Shown: positions 34,221-42,748 of the stretch, in pieces
Numbering within the stretch: the first letter of the stretch is position 1
Layout of the letters: every line of letters begins with the position of its first letter
Assembly (NCBI GenBank): GCA_035493475.1
Contig: DATJIF010000106.1
Coordinates: 1 to 64,000 of the forward strand
Length of the DNA: 64,000 nt
Source: Actinospica sp035493475
Lineage (GTDB): Bacteria; Actinomycetota; Actinomycetes; Streptomycetales; Catenulisporaceae
Reading direction: 5' to 3'
Program-made: the position numbers and the translations under genes
Notes under the pieces: model-generated
What the model was told of the DNA's origin: nothing
What the model saw: only the letters and a program-made list of their open reading frames with translations
The model's database searches: none

Positions 34221-35336
34221 ATGAGCGTCGCCGAGCCCGTCACCGCCGATTCCGCCCTCCCGACCCGGCCCTGCCTGCACTGCGGGCGGCCGGTGCAGCA
34301 GCGTTCGAGCGCCGGGCGGCCGTTCCAGTACTGCCGGGACAACGACGACGCCTGTCTGAAGGCCGCGCGCAACGCCCGGCAGCGGGAGCGGCACGCGCCC
34401 GGCCTGCCCGGACAGCTGGCGCAGACCTGGGAGCTGGTGGATCGGCTGGAGCAGTCGGCGGCGCTGCTGGCCAACTCCATCAACGGGGAACTGTCGGCGG
34501 CGGGCGTCGAGTCACGGATCGCGGCGGTACGTGCCGAGGCGGCCGCGCAGTCCGCGTCCGCGGCGTCGGAGGCCCGTGACGCGCAGGCCGCCGCCGAGTC
34601 GGCGCGCGCCGAGACGCAGACGGCGATCGCGCAGGCCGAGCAGGAGAGTGCACGGCGCGCCGAGGCCGAGCAGGAGGCGCGCGACGCGCAGGCCGCCGCG
34701 GCTCAGGCCCTTGACGAGGCTGCGCAGGCGGCGGCGCGTGAGGCCGAGGCGACGCGGCTTCGCACCGAGGCGCAGCAGGAGGCCCGGGAGCACGCGGCCG
34801 AGGCGCGGCAGGCGGAGCAGCAGGCGCGTGACGCGGAGTCCGCTCGGGACGCGGCGCTCGGCCGGGCCGTGGCCGCGCAGAACGAGGCGGAGCAGGCGCG
34901 CGAGCAGTCGGTGCGCGAGGCGGCGGCGCGGGAGCGGGCCGAGGCGGCGGCACGTCAGGCTTCTGTCGAACGTTCCGAGGCGCTGGTCGAGGCCGAGCGC
35001 GCGCGAGCGGCGGCGGACATGCAGCGTGAGCGTGCGGAGGCCGAGGCGGCGCGGGCGTCGTCGGCGGACGAGCGTGCCGCCGGGCTCGGTCGTGAACTCC
35101 AGTCGGCGCACGCGGAGACGACCGAGGCGCGACTGCAGGCTCAGCAGGCGAATACGTCGCGGGAGACGGCCGTGGCCCAGCTGACGTCGGTTCAGGACGA
35201 GGTCGCGCGGCTGCGGGCCCAGTTGGACGCCGAGCGTGCCCGGGCCGACGAGCTGACGGCGCGGGTGCTGGATCTGAGCGCGAAGCTCACGCAGGTTCCG
35301 GCGCAGCCGCAGCCCGAGCCGCAGGTGGAACAGTAG
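34221..35336 (+). CDS. Zinc-ribbon-like N-terminus with long Ala/Glu coiled coil
   Basis: 371 residues. Four cysteines at residues 18, 21, 38 and 45 (CLHCGRP ... YCRDNDDAC) could form a zinc site. From about residue 60 to 365 the protein is almost pure Ala/Glu/Arg/Gln heptads, a long coiled coil reminiscent of KfrA-type or cell-pole scaffold proteins. Ends in a Pro-Gln tail. A TATTCT box 8 nt before the ATG fits a leaderless mRNA. Monocistronic: a strong terminator follows. A structural or DNA-tethering role is conceivable but unproven. Confidence 0.75.
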   Translation: MSVAEPVTADSALPTRPCLHCGRPVQQRSSAGRPFQYCRDNDDACLKAARNARQRERHAPGLPGQLAQTWELVDRLEQSAALLANSINGELSAAGVESRIAAVRAEAAAQSASAASEARDAQAAAESARAETQTAIAQAEQESARRAEAEQEARDAQAAAAQALDEAAQAAAREAEATRLRTEAQQEAREHAAEARQAEQQARDAESARDAALGRAVAAQNEAEQAREQSVREAAARERAEAAARQASVERSEALVEAERARAAADMQRERAEAEAARASSADERAAGLGRELQSAHAETTEARLQAQQANTSRETAVAQLTSVQDEVARLRAQLDAERARADELTARVLDLSAKLTQVPAQPQPEPQVEQ

Positions 35337-35347
35337 GCGAGAAAGGG

Positions 35348-35379
35348 GGAACCCCGCGCCGGGCAGTGCGCGGGGTTCC
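35348..35379 (+). terminator. Strong terminator hairpin
   Basis: Perfect 12-bp stem GGAACCCCGCGC (35348-35359) with its complement (35368-35379), 8-nt loop, followed by GGTGTTTGTGG. It lies just after the coiled-coil gene. The rest of the gap to 35551 shows no gene. Confidence 0.85.
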
Positions 35380-35551
35380 GGTGTTTGTGGTGCGGCCTTC
35401 GCTTGGGGGAGCGTTTGTCACCACGGTCCGGCGGTCGCGGTTGCGACCTCCTGAATCCACTACATCGTGTCCGCGCGCCCGATCCAAGACCCTTGGCTTG
35501 CGATCACCCCGGAGAGTGACCGAAAGTCCGCTCTAAGTCCCCTTCAGGTCC

Positions 35552-36376
35552 TCAGCTGGGCCGCAGGAGTCCGCGCAGCGCGGGCGCGTGGTCCTCGAAG
35601 CCCTCGGTCCACCACACGCCCTGCCCGTCGTCGACCGTGCAGCCCTGATACGGGCCGCGCGCACCGAGTTCGGCGAGGAAGTCGCGGGCCCGGTCGCCGA
35701 GCGCCAGCGCGGCCGTCGCGTAGCCGTCGGCGAGGGCGAGGTCCGGTCCCACGATCGTCACCTGGGCCACGCCTGCGGCCGGGCGTCGGCGCAGCGGGTC
35801 CCAGACGTGCGAGCCGCGCTGCCGGGTGCCGGACGTGGCCACCGCGCCGTCGGCGACCGTGAGCCGCGCGAGGATCTGTTCGGGCCGGTGCGGGTCCTCG
35901 ACGCCCACGCTCCACGTCGCGACGCCGTCCGTACGCAGCCGCACGTCGCCGCCCGCGTTCAGCAGGTGTGCCGGGACGCCGCGCTCGACGAGCAGGTCGG
36001 AGGCGCGTTCGGCGGCCCAGCCCTTGACCGCGCCGCAGGGGTCGAAGTTGGGGGGTTCGCCGACGAGCCACGCGTCGAACGCGCCGTCGGACTCGTTGCG
36101 CAGTTGGGCACAGAGGCCGAGCACCTCGCGGAAGTCCTGTGCCTCGTCCGCCGTCAGGTCCGCCTGCTGGTCGAGGTCGCCGGGTCCGATCAGGCCGTCG
36201 CGGATCCGGGAGACCGGGCTGTCGGGGATGAAGGGGGAGTAGATCTCCTCGATCCGGCCCAGCAGCCCGCACGCCTCCTGCCACGCGCGCTCGAACGCGT
36301 CCGGATCGACCGTGTCGGGTGCCGCGATGGAGAACACAGTGCCCATCAACGGCTTCGCGGCGCGTAGCAGGGCCAT
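35552..36376 (-). CDS. apbE: FAD:protein FMN transferase (ApbE)
   Basis: 274 residues. Attaches FMN covalently to a Thr/Ser of a flavin carrier protein. Visible motifs: NFDPCGAVKGWAAERASDLL, HLLNAGGDVRLR, AVATSGTRQRGSHVWDPLRR and the metal-binding DGYATAALALGD. No signal peptide is evident, so modification may occur before export or on the cytoplasmic side. Third gene of the operon with its likely substrate, the FMN-binding protein, 9 bp upstream. Confidence 0.93.
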   Translation of the reverse strand: MALLRAAKPLMGTVFSIAAPDTVDPDAFERAWQEACGLLGRIEEIYSPFIPDSPVSRIRDGLIGPGDLDQQADLTADEAQDFREVLGLCAQLRNESDGAFDAWLVGEPPNFDPCGAVKGWAAERASDLLVERGVPAHLLNAGGDVRLRTDGVATWSVGVEDPHRPEQILARLTVADGAVATSGTRQRGSHVWDPLRRRPAAGVAQVTIVGPDLALADGYATAALALGDRARDFLAELGARGPYQGCTVDDGQGVWWTEGFEDHAPALRGLLRPS

Positions 36377-36385
36377 GATCGCCTC

Positions 36386-36907
36386 CTAGAGACCAGCCTG
36401 GTCGAGCGCCGACTGCAGGGACTCGGCGTAGCCCTGCGAGGTGTACGTCGCGCCCGAGATGACGTCGATGTTCGCGCTCTGCGCCGACAACGCCTCGGAC
36501 TTGAGCTCGGGCAGCGCGATCTGCACGATCTGGCCTTCGTATCCGCCGCGGTCGGGGACCTGCAGCACCACCACGTTGGTGAGCTTGCCGCCACTGATCA
36601 CGGCCTGGACCTGCACGTTGCCGAACTGTGTGCTCTCGGCGGCGCCGGTGTACGTGCCGTTCTTCCCGCCCGATCCGGTCTTCGCGGCGGACGTGGACGT
36701 GGACGTGGACGCGGACGCGGAGGCCGAGGCGGTGGCGGACGGTGTGGGGGAGGCGGCGCCGGTCGGGGCGGTCGTCGTGCCGCTGCCGCTGAGCGCGCTG
36801 CCGCCGAGCGCGGTCGTGCCCGTGGCGGTCGCCGCGCGCGACTTGAACGACAGCAGCAGGCCGAGGCCGACCGCCGTCAGAAGCAGCGCCAGTACGACTT
36901 TTCTCAT
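36386..36907 (-). CDS. FMN-binding domain protein (flavinylated electron carrier)
   Basis: 173 residues. N-terminal membrane anchor or signal (VVLALLLTAVGLGLLLS), a long Ser/Ala/Thr linker (residues 28-75, with a run of alternating Ser-Ala/Thr), then an FMN_bind domain (about 80-173). The flavinylation motif is DVISGATYTS, where the Thr after SGA is the expected FMN attachment site for the adjacent ApbE. It probably shuttles electrons outside the membrane, taking them from the ferric-reductase-like protein encoded 12 bp upstream. Confidence 0.9.
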   Translation of the reverse strand: MRKVVLALLLTAVGLGLLLSFKSRAATATGTTALGGSALSGSGTTTAPTGAASPTPSATASASASASTSTSTSAAKTGSGGKNGTYTGAAESTQFGNVQVQAVISGGKLTNVVVLQVPDRGGYEGQIVQIALPELKSEALSAQSANIDVISGATYTSQGYAESLQSALDQAGL

Positions 36908-36919
36908 GACCTTCCCTGT

Positions 36920-38314
36920 CTAGAAGTCGAAGGATTCGATGTGGATGCGGCGCCTGGGCACCTTCGCCCGATGCAGGCCTCTGCGGGCCGCGTGCACGAG
37001 GCCGGGCGGGCCGCACAGGTACACGTCGCGCTCGGCCAGATCCGGCACCAGCCTGCGCAGTTCGGCGGCGGAGAACGGGTCGGGCTCGGTGTGCCGGGAA
37101 CCGACCAGCGGGAACAGGCCGAAGCCGCGCTGCTTGGCGATCTGGGCGAGCTCCGCGTAGAGCGGCAGGTCGGCGGGCGTGGAGGCGCGGTAGAGCAGGA
37201 CCGCCGAACCGCCGCCGCCGGGCAGCGACTCGAACAGCGCGCGCAACGGCGTGATCCCGGCGCCGCCCGCGATCATCAGCACCTTGCCGCCGGCGGTCGG
37301 GTCGATCCGGCGGGCCGTGAACGCGCCGTACGGCCCCTCGAACCAGACCCGCGTGCCGGGACGCAGCCTGCTGAGCGAGCCGCTCGCGTCGCCGAGGTCC
37401 TTGACCGTGATCCGCAGACGTCTGTTGTCGGGCGTCGCGGAGAGCGAGTACGGGTGCGACTGCCACCAGTGCGCGCGGTCGAGGAAGCGCCAGCGAAGGA
37501 ACTGCCCCGGCTGGATGCGGAGCCGGTTCAGGTTGCGGCCGGTCAGGTGCAGGGAGACGACGCCCTTGGATTCGCGTACGACGCCTGCGACGCGTACGTC
37601 GTGCCGCAGCGACCGCGAGATCGGGACGACGATGCGGTAGAAGACGAGCAGCGCGGCGACCAGGACGTGCGCGGTGACCCAGATCATCCGGTTGTGCGCG
37701 GAGGTCGAGAACTCGGCGCCGTTCGCGAACTCGTGCGAGAACGCGAGGGCCATCGCCAGGTAGACGTAGAGGTGGATGTAGTACCAGGACTCGTAGGCCA
37801 TGCGGCGACGTACGGCGCGTGCCGAGACGATGCCGACCCAGATGAGGAGCCCGAGCGCGGCCGTGGCCATCAGTACGTCGGGGTAGTCGAGTTCGAGTGT
37901 GACCGTCTCGCTGACCGGGTTCGTGTGCGCGGTCAGCGCGTAGCCGAGGATGATCAGCAGCGCGTGGCAGAGGGCGAGGGAGACCGTGTACTCGCCGAGC
38001 GCGCGGTGCACGCGTGTCAGCACGTCCGAGCCGACGCGGTGTTCGAGCAGCGGTATTCGGGCCATCAGCGCGACGAGCACCAGCAGCAGGTACGCAGCGA
38101 GCATGCCGAGCACCCGACCGGCGGCCGTGACCAGGCCCGCGGCGTTGTTCAGCGAACTGGCCGCCGTGTCCTGCCACCAGATCGAGAGCACGAGGACCCC
38201 GCCGAGCACGATCATGGCGACGAGGGCGTGGGTCCACGTGCGGCCAGGGCGCGGCAGCACGGTGGCGCCTGCGGCTGGCGCGGCGCGATGCCCCGGCCCG
38301 GTGGTCGTCGTCAT
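36920..38314 (-). CDS. Ferric-reductase-like transmembrane flavohaem protein
   Basis: 464 residues. N-terminal six-helix ferric reductase domain (about residues 25-235) with the haem-ligand His region (HRALGEYTVSLALCHALLIILG; YYIHLYVYLAMALAFSHEF), then a ferredoxin-NADP reductase module: FAD motif HPYSLS (about 290), NAD(P)-binding LMIAGGAGITPLRALFESLP and the C-terminal YLCGPPGLVHAARRG. It moves electrons from cytoplasmic NAD(P)H across the membrane through haem. Head of the three-gene flavin electron-transfer operon; Fe(III) or an extracytoplasmic quinone is a possible acceptor. Confidence 0.92.
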   Translation of the reverse strand: MTTTTGPGHRAAPAAGATVLPRPGRTWTHALVAMIVLGGVLVLSIWWQDTAASSLNNAAGLVTAAGRVLGMLAAYLLLVLVALMARIPLLEHRVGSDVLTRVHRALGEYTVSLALCHALLIILGYALTAHTNPVSETVTLELDYPDVLMATAALGLLIWVGIVSARAVRRRMAYESWYYIHLYVYLAMALAFSHEFANGAEFSTSAHNRMIWVTAHVLVAALLVFYRIVVPISRSLRHDVRVAGVVRESKGVVSLHLTGRNLNRLRIQPGQFLRWRFLDRAHWWQSHPYSLSATPDNRRLRITVKDLGDASGSLSRLRPGTRVWFEGPYGAFTARRIDPTAGGKVLMIAGGAGITPLRALFESLPGGGGSAVLLYRASTPADLPLYAELAQIAKQRGFGLFPLVGSRHTEPDPFSAAELRRLVPDLAERDVYLCGPPGLVHAARRGLHRAKVPRRRIHIESFDF

Positions 38315-38393
38315 GACCCCACTGTGCCTCAGCTGACTGAACGAAAGTGCCTCTGGACTGGAGAATCGGCTAAGAAAAGATGTTCGGAACCGG

Positions 38394-39050
38394 TTAAGCG
38401 CCGGCCTGGTCGCCGGTCTTGCCCGGGTCGAGCAGCTCGGTGGAGATGTGCTGCTGGGCCAGCAGCCGCAGCGCGTTGAACAGGGACTCGCCGAGCACCG
38501 TGCCGATGACGACGCCGCGCACGATCTGATCGTCGGAGCCCATCGAGAGCACGGTCTCGACCTCCCGCCGCGCCATCGGCTCGACGGCCTCGAAATACAC
38601 GTCGATCAAGGGGTAGAGCTCCGGCATGTCCGCGGCGATGACGGCGGCGACCGCGTCGGCGGCCTGGTCGAGCGCCGGGCCGTCCTCCTCGACGCGCCAG
38701 CCGTGTTCCTTGGCCCGGTCCAGCACGAGGTCGCGCGCCTCGGTCCAGGCGGGTCCGCCGCGGTTCGGGGCGGCCCGGCGGGTGACGGCGTCGTGCGTGG
38801 CGCCCAGCACCTCGTTGAGCGGGAGTTCCGGGTCGTCGGAGGCGGCGAGCACGGTGCGGGTGTCGGCCACGCTCAGGCCGCCGACCTCGATCAGCGCCCG
38901 GATCAGCCGTAGCCGCGCGAGGTGCTCGGCGCCGTATTCGGCCTGGTTGCGCGCGGTGCGCTCGCCCGCGGCCAGCAGGCCCTCGCGCAGGTAGTACTTC
39001 ACCGTGGGCAGCGGCACCCCGCTGGCCGCGGACAACTCGCTGATGCGCAC
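38394..39050 (-). CDS. MerR family transcriptional regulator
   Basis: 218 residues. The N-terminal MerR HTH is MRISELSAASGVPLPTVKYYLREGLL, with the wing (GAEHLARLRLIRALIEVGG). The GTG at 39050 is preferred because MRISEL is the usual N-terminus and a GGAG site lies 10 nt upstream; other in-frame starts at 39059 and 39131 give unlikely leads. The C-terminal 140 residues form a helical effector domain without the metal-binding cysteines of MerR/CueR. Divergent from the DUF4188 gene, whose promoter has an 18-bp spacer and a GGATAG dyad, typical of MerR-type control. Confidence 0.9.
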   Translation of the reverse strand: MRISELSAASGVPLPTVKYYLREGLLAAGERTARNQAEYGAEHLARLRLIRALIEVGGLSVADTRTVLAASDDPELPLNEVLGATHDAVTRRAAPNRGGPAWTEARDLVLDRAKEHGWRVEEDGPALDQAADAVAAVIAADMPELYPLIDVYFEAVEPMARREVETVLSMGSDDQIVRGVVIGTVLGESLFNALRLLAQQHISTELLDPGKTGDQAGA

Positions 39051-39068
39051 GAGGGTCACACTCCTTTC

Positions 39069-39115
39069 TTGACAGGCTACCCGGAGAGAACGGATAGTGA
39101 TGCTATCCGCTATCC
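39069..39115 (+). promoter_or_regulatory. MerR-type promoter and dyad of the DUF4188 gene
   Basis: -35 TTGACA (39069-39074), an 18-bp spacer, -10 GATAGT (39093-39098). The -10 overlaps the inverted repeat GGATAG-TGATG-CTATCC (39092-39108), and CTATCC is repeated at 39110-39115. Predicted transcription start near 39105. Confidence 0.7.
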
Positions 39116-39129
39116 ATGAGGAGGTCGTC

Positions 39130-39612
39130 ATGGCTCAGGTCGTGGCCGGTCGTATGTCGGCCGATATCGAGGGGGACTTCGTGGTCTTCCTGATCGGGAT
39201 GCGCTTCAACAGGCCGTGGCGGGTCGCGAAGAACCTCTTCGCCTTCACCGCCATGCCGAAGATGCTGTCCTACCTGCGCGAACACCCCGAGGCCGGGCTG
39301 CTGCACGCGATGCTGACGATCGGCCCGGACGGTCCGCTCGTCGTCCAGTACTGGCGCAGCGTCGAGCACTTGGAGGCCTTCGCGCGGGACGCGCGGGCGC
39401 CGCACCACCCGGCCTGGAAGAAGTGGAACCGGCTGATCGGGTACGACAAGCCGCTCGTCGGCATCTGGCACGAGTCGTACCAGGTCAAGGCCGGTCAGTA
39501 CGAGTGCCTGTACGGGAACATGCCGCGCTTCGGCCTCGCGCGGGCCGCCGAGCACGTGCCGGCCGCGCGCAAGGGCGCCACGGCGGCGGAGCGACGTGGC
39601 GCGACGGCCTGA
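39130..39612 (+). CDS. DUF4188 domain protein (monooxygenase-like fold)
   Basis: 160 residues. DUF4188 hallmarks: GDFVVFLIGMRFNRPWRVAKNLFAF, a central VVQYWRSVEHLEAFARDARAPHHPAWKKWN and the C-terminal GIWHESYQVKAGQYECLYGNMP. The fold is related to dimeric alpha/beta-barrel haem proteins such as phenylacetaldoxime dehydratase, with HHPAW holding a possible haem-ligand His. True reaction unknown. ATG 39130 has a GAGGAGG site. Regulated by the divergent MerR protein. Confidence 0.85.
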   Translation: MAQVVAGRMSADIEGDFVVFLIGMRFNRPWRVAKNLFAFTAMPKMLSYLREHPEAGLLHAMLTIGPDGPLVVQYWRSVEHLEAFARDARAPHHPAWKKWNRLIGYDKPLVGIWHESYQVKAGQYECLYGNMPRFGLARAAEHVPAARKGATAAERRGATA

Positions 39613-39620
39613 CGGTCCGG

Positions 39621-39827
39621 CTACGAGCAGCAACCGCCGCCGCAGCAGCCGCCGCCCGCGGAGGGCGCCGGGCCCGCGGCGCGACCGCCGACCGCGACCG
39701 CGGAGAAGAGCTTGACCGTGTCCGTGTGCCCGGCCGGGCAGGTCGTCGGCTCGTTGGCCTCGGACATCGGACGGGTCTGCTCGAAGGTCGCGCCGCACGC
39801 GCGGCAGCGGTACTCGTATCGCGCCAT
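39621..39827 (-). CDS. FmdB-type zinc ribbon protein with Cys-rich tail
   Basis: 68 residues. The N-terminal MARYEYRCRACGATFE and TTCPAGHTD form the four-ligand zinc ribbon of the FmdB/CxxC regulatory family (the second knuckle is CPAGH rather than CxxC, so His may replace Cys). The tail is unusual: GGGCCGGGCCS, with two Cys-Cys pairs separated by glycines, able to bind a metal. Function unknown. Convergent with the DUF4188 gene. Confidence 0.85.
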   Translation of the reverse strand: MARYEYRCRACGATFEQTRPMSEANEPTTCPAGHTDTVKLFSAVAVGGRAAGPAPSAGGGCCGGGCCS

Positions 39828-39910
39828 GCGCTGAGTCTATGGGCTGAGACCCGGCGCCGTCACGGCGTGTCGCGTGTCGGGATAAAAGCAACATAACGAA
39901 TACTCAGGGC

Positions 39911-42748
39911 GTGTTGTGGTTGGTGGCCGTGCACGCCCTGGGAGCCGTCCTCGCGCCGGTCCTGGTGCGCAAGCACGGCCGTTCCGCGTTCCTGGTGCTC
40001 GCGCTCGCGCCGGCCTCGGCCTTCGTCTGGGCCCTGACGCAGACCGCGCGGATCGTCGACGGCCAGCAGATCGAGCAGGTCACGCGGTGGGTCCCGGCGT
40101 ACGGCGTCTCCCTCGCCTTCCGGCTGGACCCGCTCGGGCTCGTGCTGCTCTACCTGGCCGGCGGGATCGGTGCGCTGGTGCTGGTCTACTGCGCGCGCTA
40201 CTTCGACTCGGACGAGCCGGGGCTCGGACTGTTCGCCTGCTCGCTGACCGGGTTCGCCGGTGCGATGATCGGACTGGTCCTCGCCGACGACCTGATCCTG
40301 CTGTTCGTGTTCTGGGAACTGACGACCATCCTGTCGTTCCTGCTCATCGGCCACTACGCGGATCGGCCCACGGCTCGCCGCAGCGCCCTGCGAGCGGTGA
40401 CCGTCACCACCTTCGGCGGGCTCGCGCTGCTCGCGGGCGTCGTGATCCTCGGCCAGGTCGCGGGCACGTACCGGCTCTCCGCCATCCTGGCCCACCCGCC
40501 GCACGGCGCGTCAGTCACCGCCGCGCTCGTGCTGATCCTCGTCGGCTGCTTCGCCAAGTCCGCCGTCTTCCCGTTCAGCCAGTGGCTGCCCGGCGCGATG
40601 GCCGCCCCGACCCCGGTCAGCGCGTATCTGCACGCCGCCGCGATGGTCAAGGCGGGCGTCTACCTGATCGCCCGACTCGCCCCCGCCTACGGCAGCGACC
40701 CGACGTGGCAGGGGCTCTGCCTCGTCCTCGGCGGCGGCACGATGCTGCTCGGCGGAATCAGGGCGTTGCGCGAGTTCGACCTCAAGCGCGTGCTCGCGTT
40801 CGGCACCGTCAGCCAGCTCGGCTTCCTCACGGCCATCCTCGGCGCCGGTCAGCGCGACACCGCGTACGCGGGCCTGGCGATGCTCCTCGCGCACGCCGTG
40901 TTCAAGGCTCCGCTCTTCCTCGGCGTCGGCATCATCGACCACTGCGCCGGAACACGTGACCTGCGCAAACTCTCCGGCCTCGCCAGCTCGCTGCCCGGCC
41001 TGTGCGTCGTCATGTGCCTGGCCGCGATCTCGATGGCCGGGATCCCGCCGCTGCTCGGATTCGCGGCGAAGGAATCAGTCCTCGACTCCTTCGTCCTCGG
41101 CGCGCAGCACGGCTCGGCCACCGACCCCTTCGTCCTCGCCGTCCTCGTCGCGGGCTCCGCGCTCACCGTCGCATACACGTGCCGCATCGTGTGGGGAGCC
41201 TTCGCGCGCAAACCCGGTATCAAGGACACGCCGGTACACGCGTCGGCCTGGCTCACGCTCGGACCCGCCGCGCTGCTCGCCCTCGCCGGACTGGTCCTCG
41301 GCATCGGCGCGCCCCTGCTCAACGACCTCGTCTCCGGATACGCCGACACCGTGCCGGGCGAGCACCACGTGCACCTCTACGCGACCGGATGGGGCGGATT
41401 CGGCCTGCCGCTGCTGCTGTCCGCGATCGCGTGGATCGGCGGCGCCGCGCTGTTCATCGCCCGCGAGCCCCTGCTGCGCTTCCACAAGGAGCACAAGCTG
41501 CCCGAGGGCGAGGACGTCGTCAACAACCTGCTGCTCGCCGTCGAGCGGGCATCGCTGCAGATCACCGGCTCCGTGCAGCGCGGATCGCTGCCGGTCTACG
41601 TCGGCACGGTGTTCCTCAGCGCGGTCGCCCTCGGAGCCTGGGCCCTGTTCTCCGGCGCGCCCTGGCACGTGCCGCACCCGACGCCGTGGTGGTCCTCGCG
41701 CACGCAGCTCGCCGTCGCGATCCTCACCTGCATCGCCGCGATCTGCGTCCCGCTGCTCACCAACCGGCTCGCCGCAGCGCTGGTCACCGGCGTCAGCGGC
41801 TTCGCGGTCGCGATCCTCTTCCTCGTCGACGACGCACCCGACCTCGCGTTCACGCAGCTCGCCGCCGAGACCGTCTCGCTGATCGTGTTCGTCCTCGTAC
41901 TACGCCGCCTCGATCCGACCTTCGTGCGCACGCAGCGGACCCGACGCCGCTTCGCGCACCTCATGCTCGCGCTCGCCGCAGGGATCGTGCTCAGCTCACT
42001 GACGTACGTGGCCGCCGCCGCGCGTCAGGCGCCGCCGGTCGCGTCCGGATACTCCGATCTGGCGCACGAAGCGGGCCTGGAGAACGTCATCTCCGCGATC
42101 ATCGTCGACTTCCGCTCCTGGGACACGCTCGGCGAGAGCAGCGTCATCGCGATCTGCGCGGCCGGGGTCACGAGCCTCGTCTTCGCCCGGCGTACCACCG
42201 GGACGTTCGTGCGCCGCTCGCGACGTGGCGGGTTCACCGAAGGCGGCTGGCTCGCCGCGCGTCCGGCCGTGCTCCAGCGCTCGCTGCAACTCGAGGTCGT
42301 CGCGCGGCTGACTTATCACACGATTCTGCTGGTCTCGCTCTACCTGCTCCTGCACGGCGAATACGGACTCGGCGGCGGATTCGTCGCGGGCCTGCTCGCC
42401 GGACTCGGCCTGACGATGCGCTACCTCGCAGGTGGGCGCTACGAACTCGCTGCCGCGGCGCCGATCGACGCGGGTGTCCTGCTCGGCCTCGGCATGGCGC
42501 TGTCGTCGGGCACGGCGCTGCTCGGCTACGTGTGGGGTGACTCGGTCCTCGCACCCGGGCACTTCACCGTGCACCTGCCGGTCACCGGCAAGCTGACCGT
42601 GCACAGCTCGCTGCTCTTCGACATCGGCGTGTACGTGCTCGTCATCGGCCTGGTCCTGGACATCCTGCGGTCCTTCGGCTCCGAACTCGACCGACACATC
42701 GCCGCCGACCGCCGAGCGGCCGCCGAACCCGCGCAGGAGGGAGCGTGA
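39911..42748 (+). CDS. mrpA: Na+/H+ antiporter subunit A (fused MrpA-MrpB)
   Basis: 945 residues. The N-terminal 500 residues are NuoL-like with the proton-channel Glu/Lys motifs (LFVFWELTTILSFLLIG; KSAVFPFSQWLPGAMAAPTPVSAYLHAAAMVKAG). A middle part has the MbhD/E-like segment (DDAPDLAFTQLAAETVSLIVFVLVLRRL). Residues 793-925 form an MnhB domain (LTYHTILLVSLYLLLHGEYG), so subunit B is fused and no separate mrpB exists. First gene of the mrpA(B)CDEFG operon exchanging cytoplasmic Na+ for H+. GTG start at 39911, with a possible -10 box (AATACT) 6 nt upstream. Confidence 0.94.
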   Translation: MLWLVAVHALGAVLAPVLVRKHGRSAFLVLALAPASAFVWALTQTARIVDGQQIEQVTRWVPAYGVSLAFRLDPLGLVLLYLAGGIGALVLVYCARYFDSDEPGLGLFACSLTGFAGAMIGLVLADDLILLFVFWELTTILSFLLIGHYADRPTARRSALRAVTVTTFGGLALLAGVVILGQVAGTYRLSAILAHPPHGASVTAALVLILVGCFAKSAVFPFSQWLPGAMAAPTPVSAYLHAAAMVKAGVYLIARLAPAYGSDPTWQGLCLVLGGGTMLLGGIRALREFDLKRVLAFGTVSQLGFLTAILGAGQRDTAYAGLAMLLAHAVFKAPLFLGVGIIDHCAGTRDLRKLSGLASSLPGLCVVMCLAAISMAGIPPLLGFAAKESVLDSFVLGAQHGSATDPFVLAVLVAGSALTVAYTCRIVWGAFARKPGIKDTPVHASAWLTLGPAALLALAGLVLGIGAPLLNDLVSGYADTVPGEHHVHLYATGWGGFGLPLLLSAIAWIGGAALFIAREPLLRFHKEHKLPEGEDVVNNLLLAVERASLQITGSVQRGSLPVYVGTVFLSAVALGAWALFSGAPWHVPHPTPWWSSRTQLAVAILTCIAAICVPLLTNRLAAALVTGVSGFAVAILFLVDDAPDLAFTQLAAETVSLIVFVLVLRRLDPTFVRTQRTRRRFAHLMLALAAGIVLSSLTYVAAAARQAPPVASGYSDLAHEAGLENVISAIIVDFRSWDTLGESSVIAICAAGVTSLVFARRTTGTFVRRSRRGGFTEGGWLAARPAVLQRSLQLEVVARLTYHTILLVSLYLLLHGEYGLGGGFVAGLLAGLGLTMRYLAGGRYELAAAAPIDAGVLLGLGMALSSGTALLGYVWGDSVLAPGHFTVHLPVTGKLTVHSSLLFDIGVYVLVIGLVLDILRSFGSELDRHIAADRRAAAEPAQEGA

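Noticed and set aside
35380..35551. A small gene after the coiled-coil terminator
   Set aside because: Short plus-strand frame at 35467 is mostly antisense to apbE and has no coding signature.
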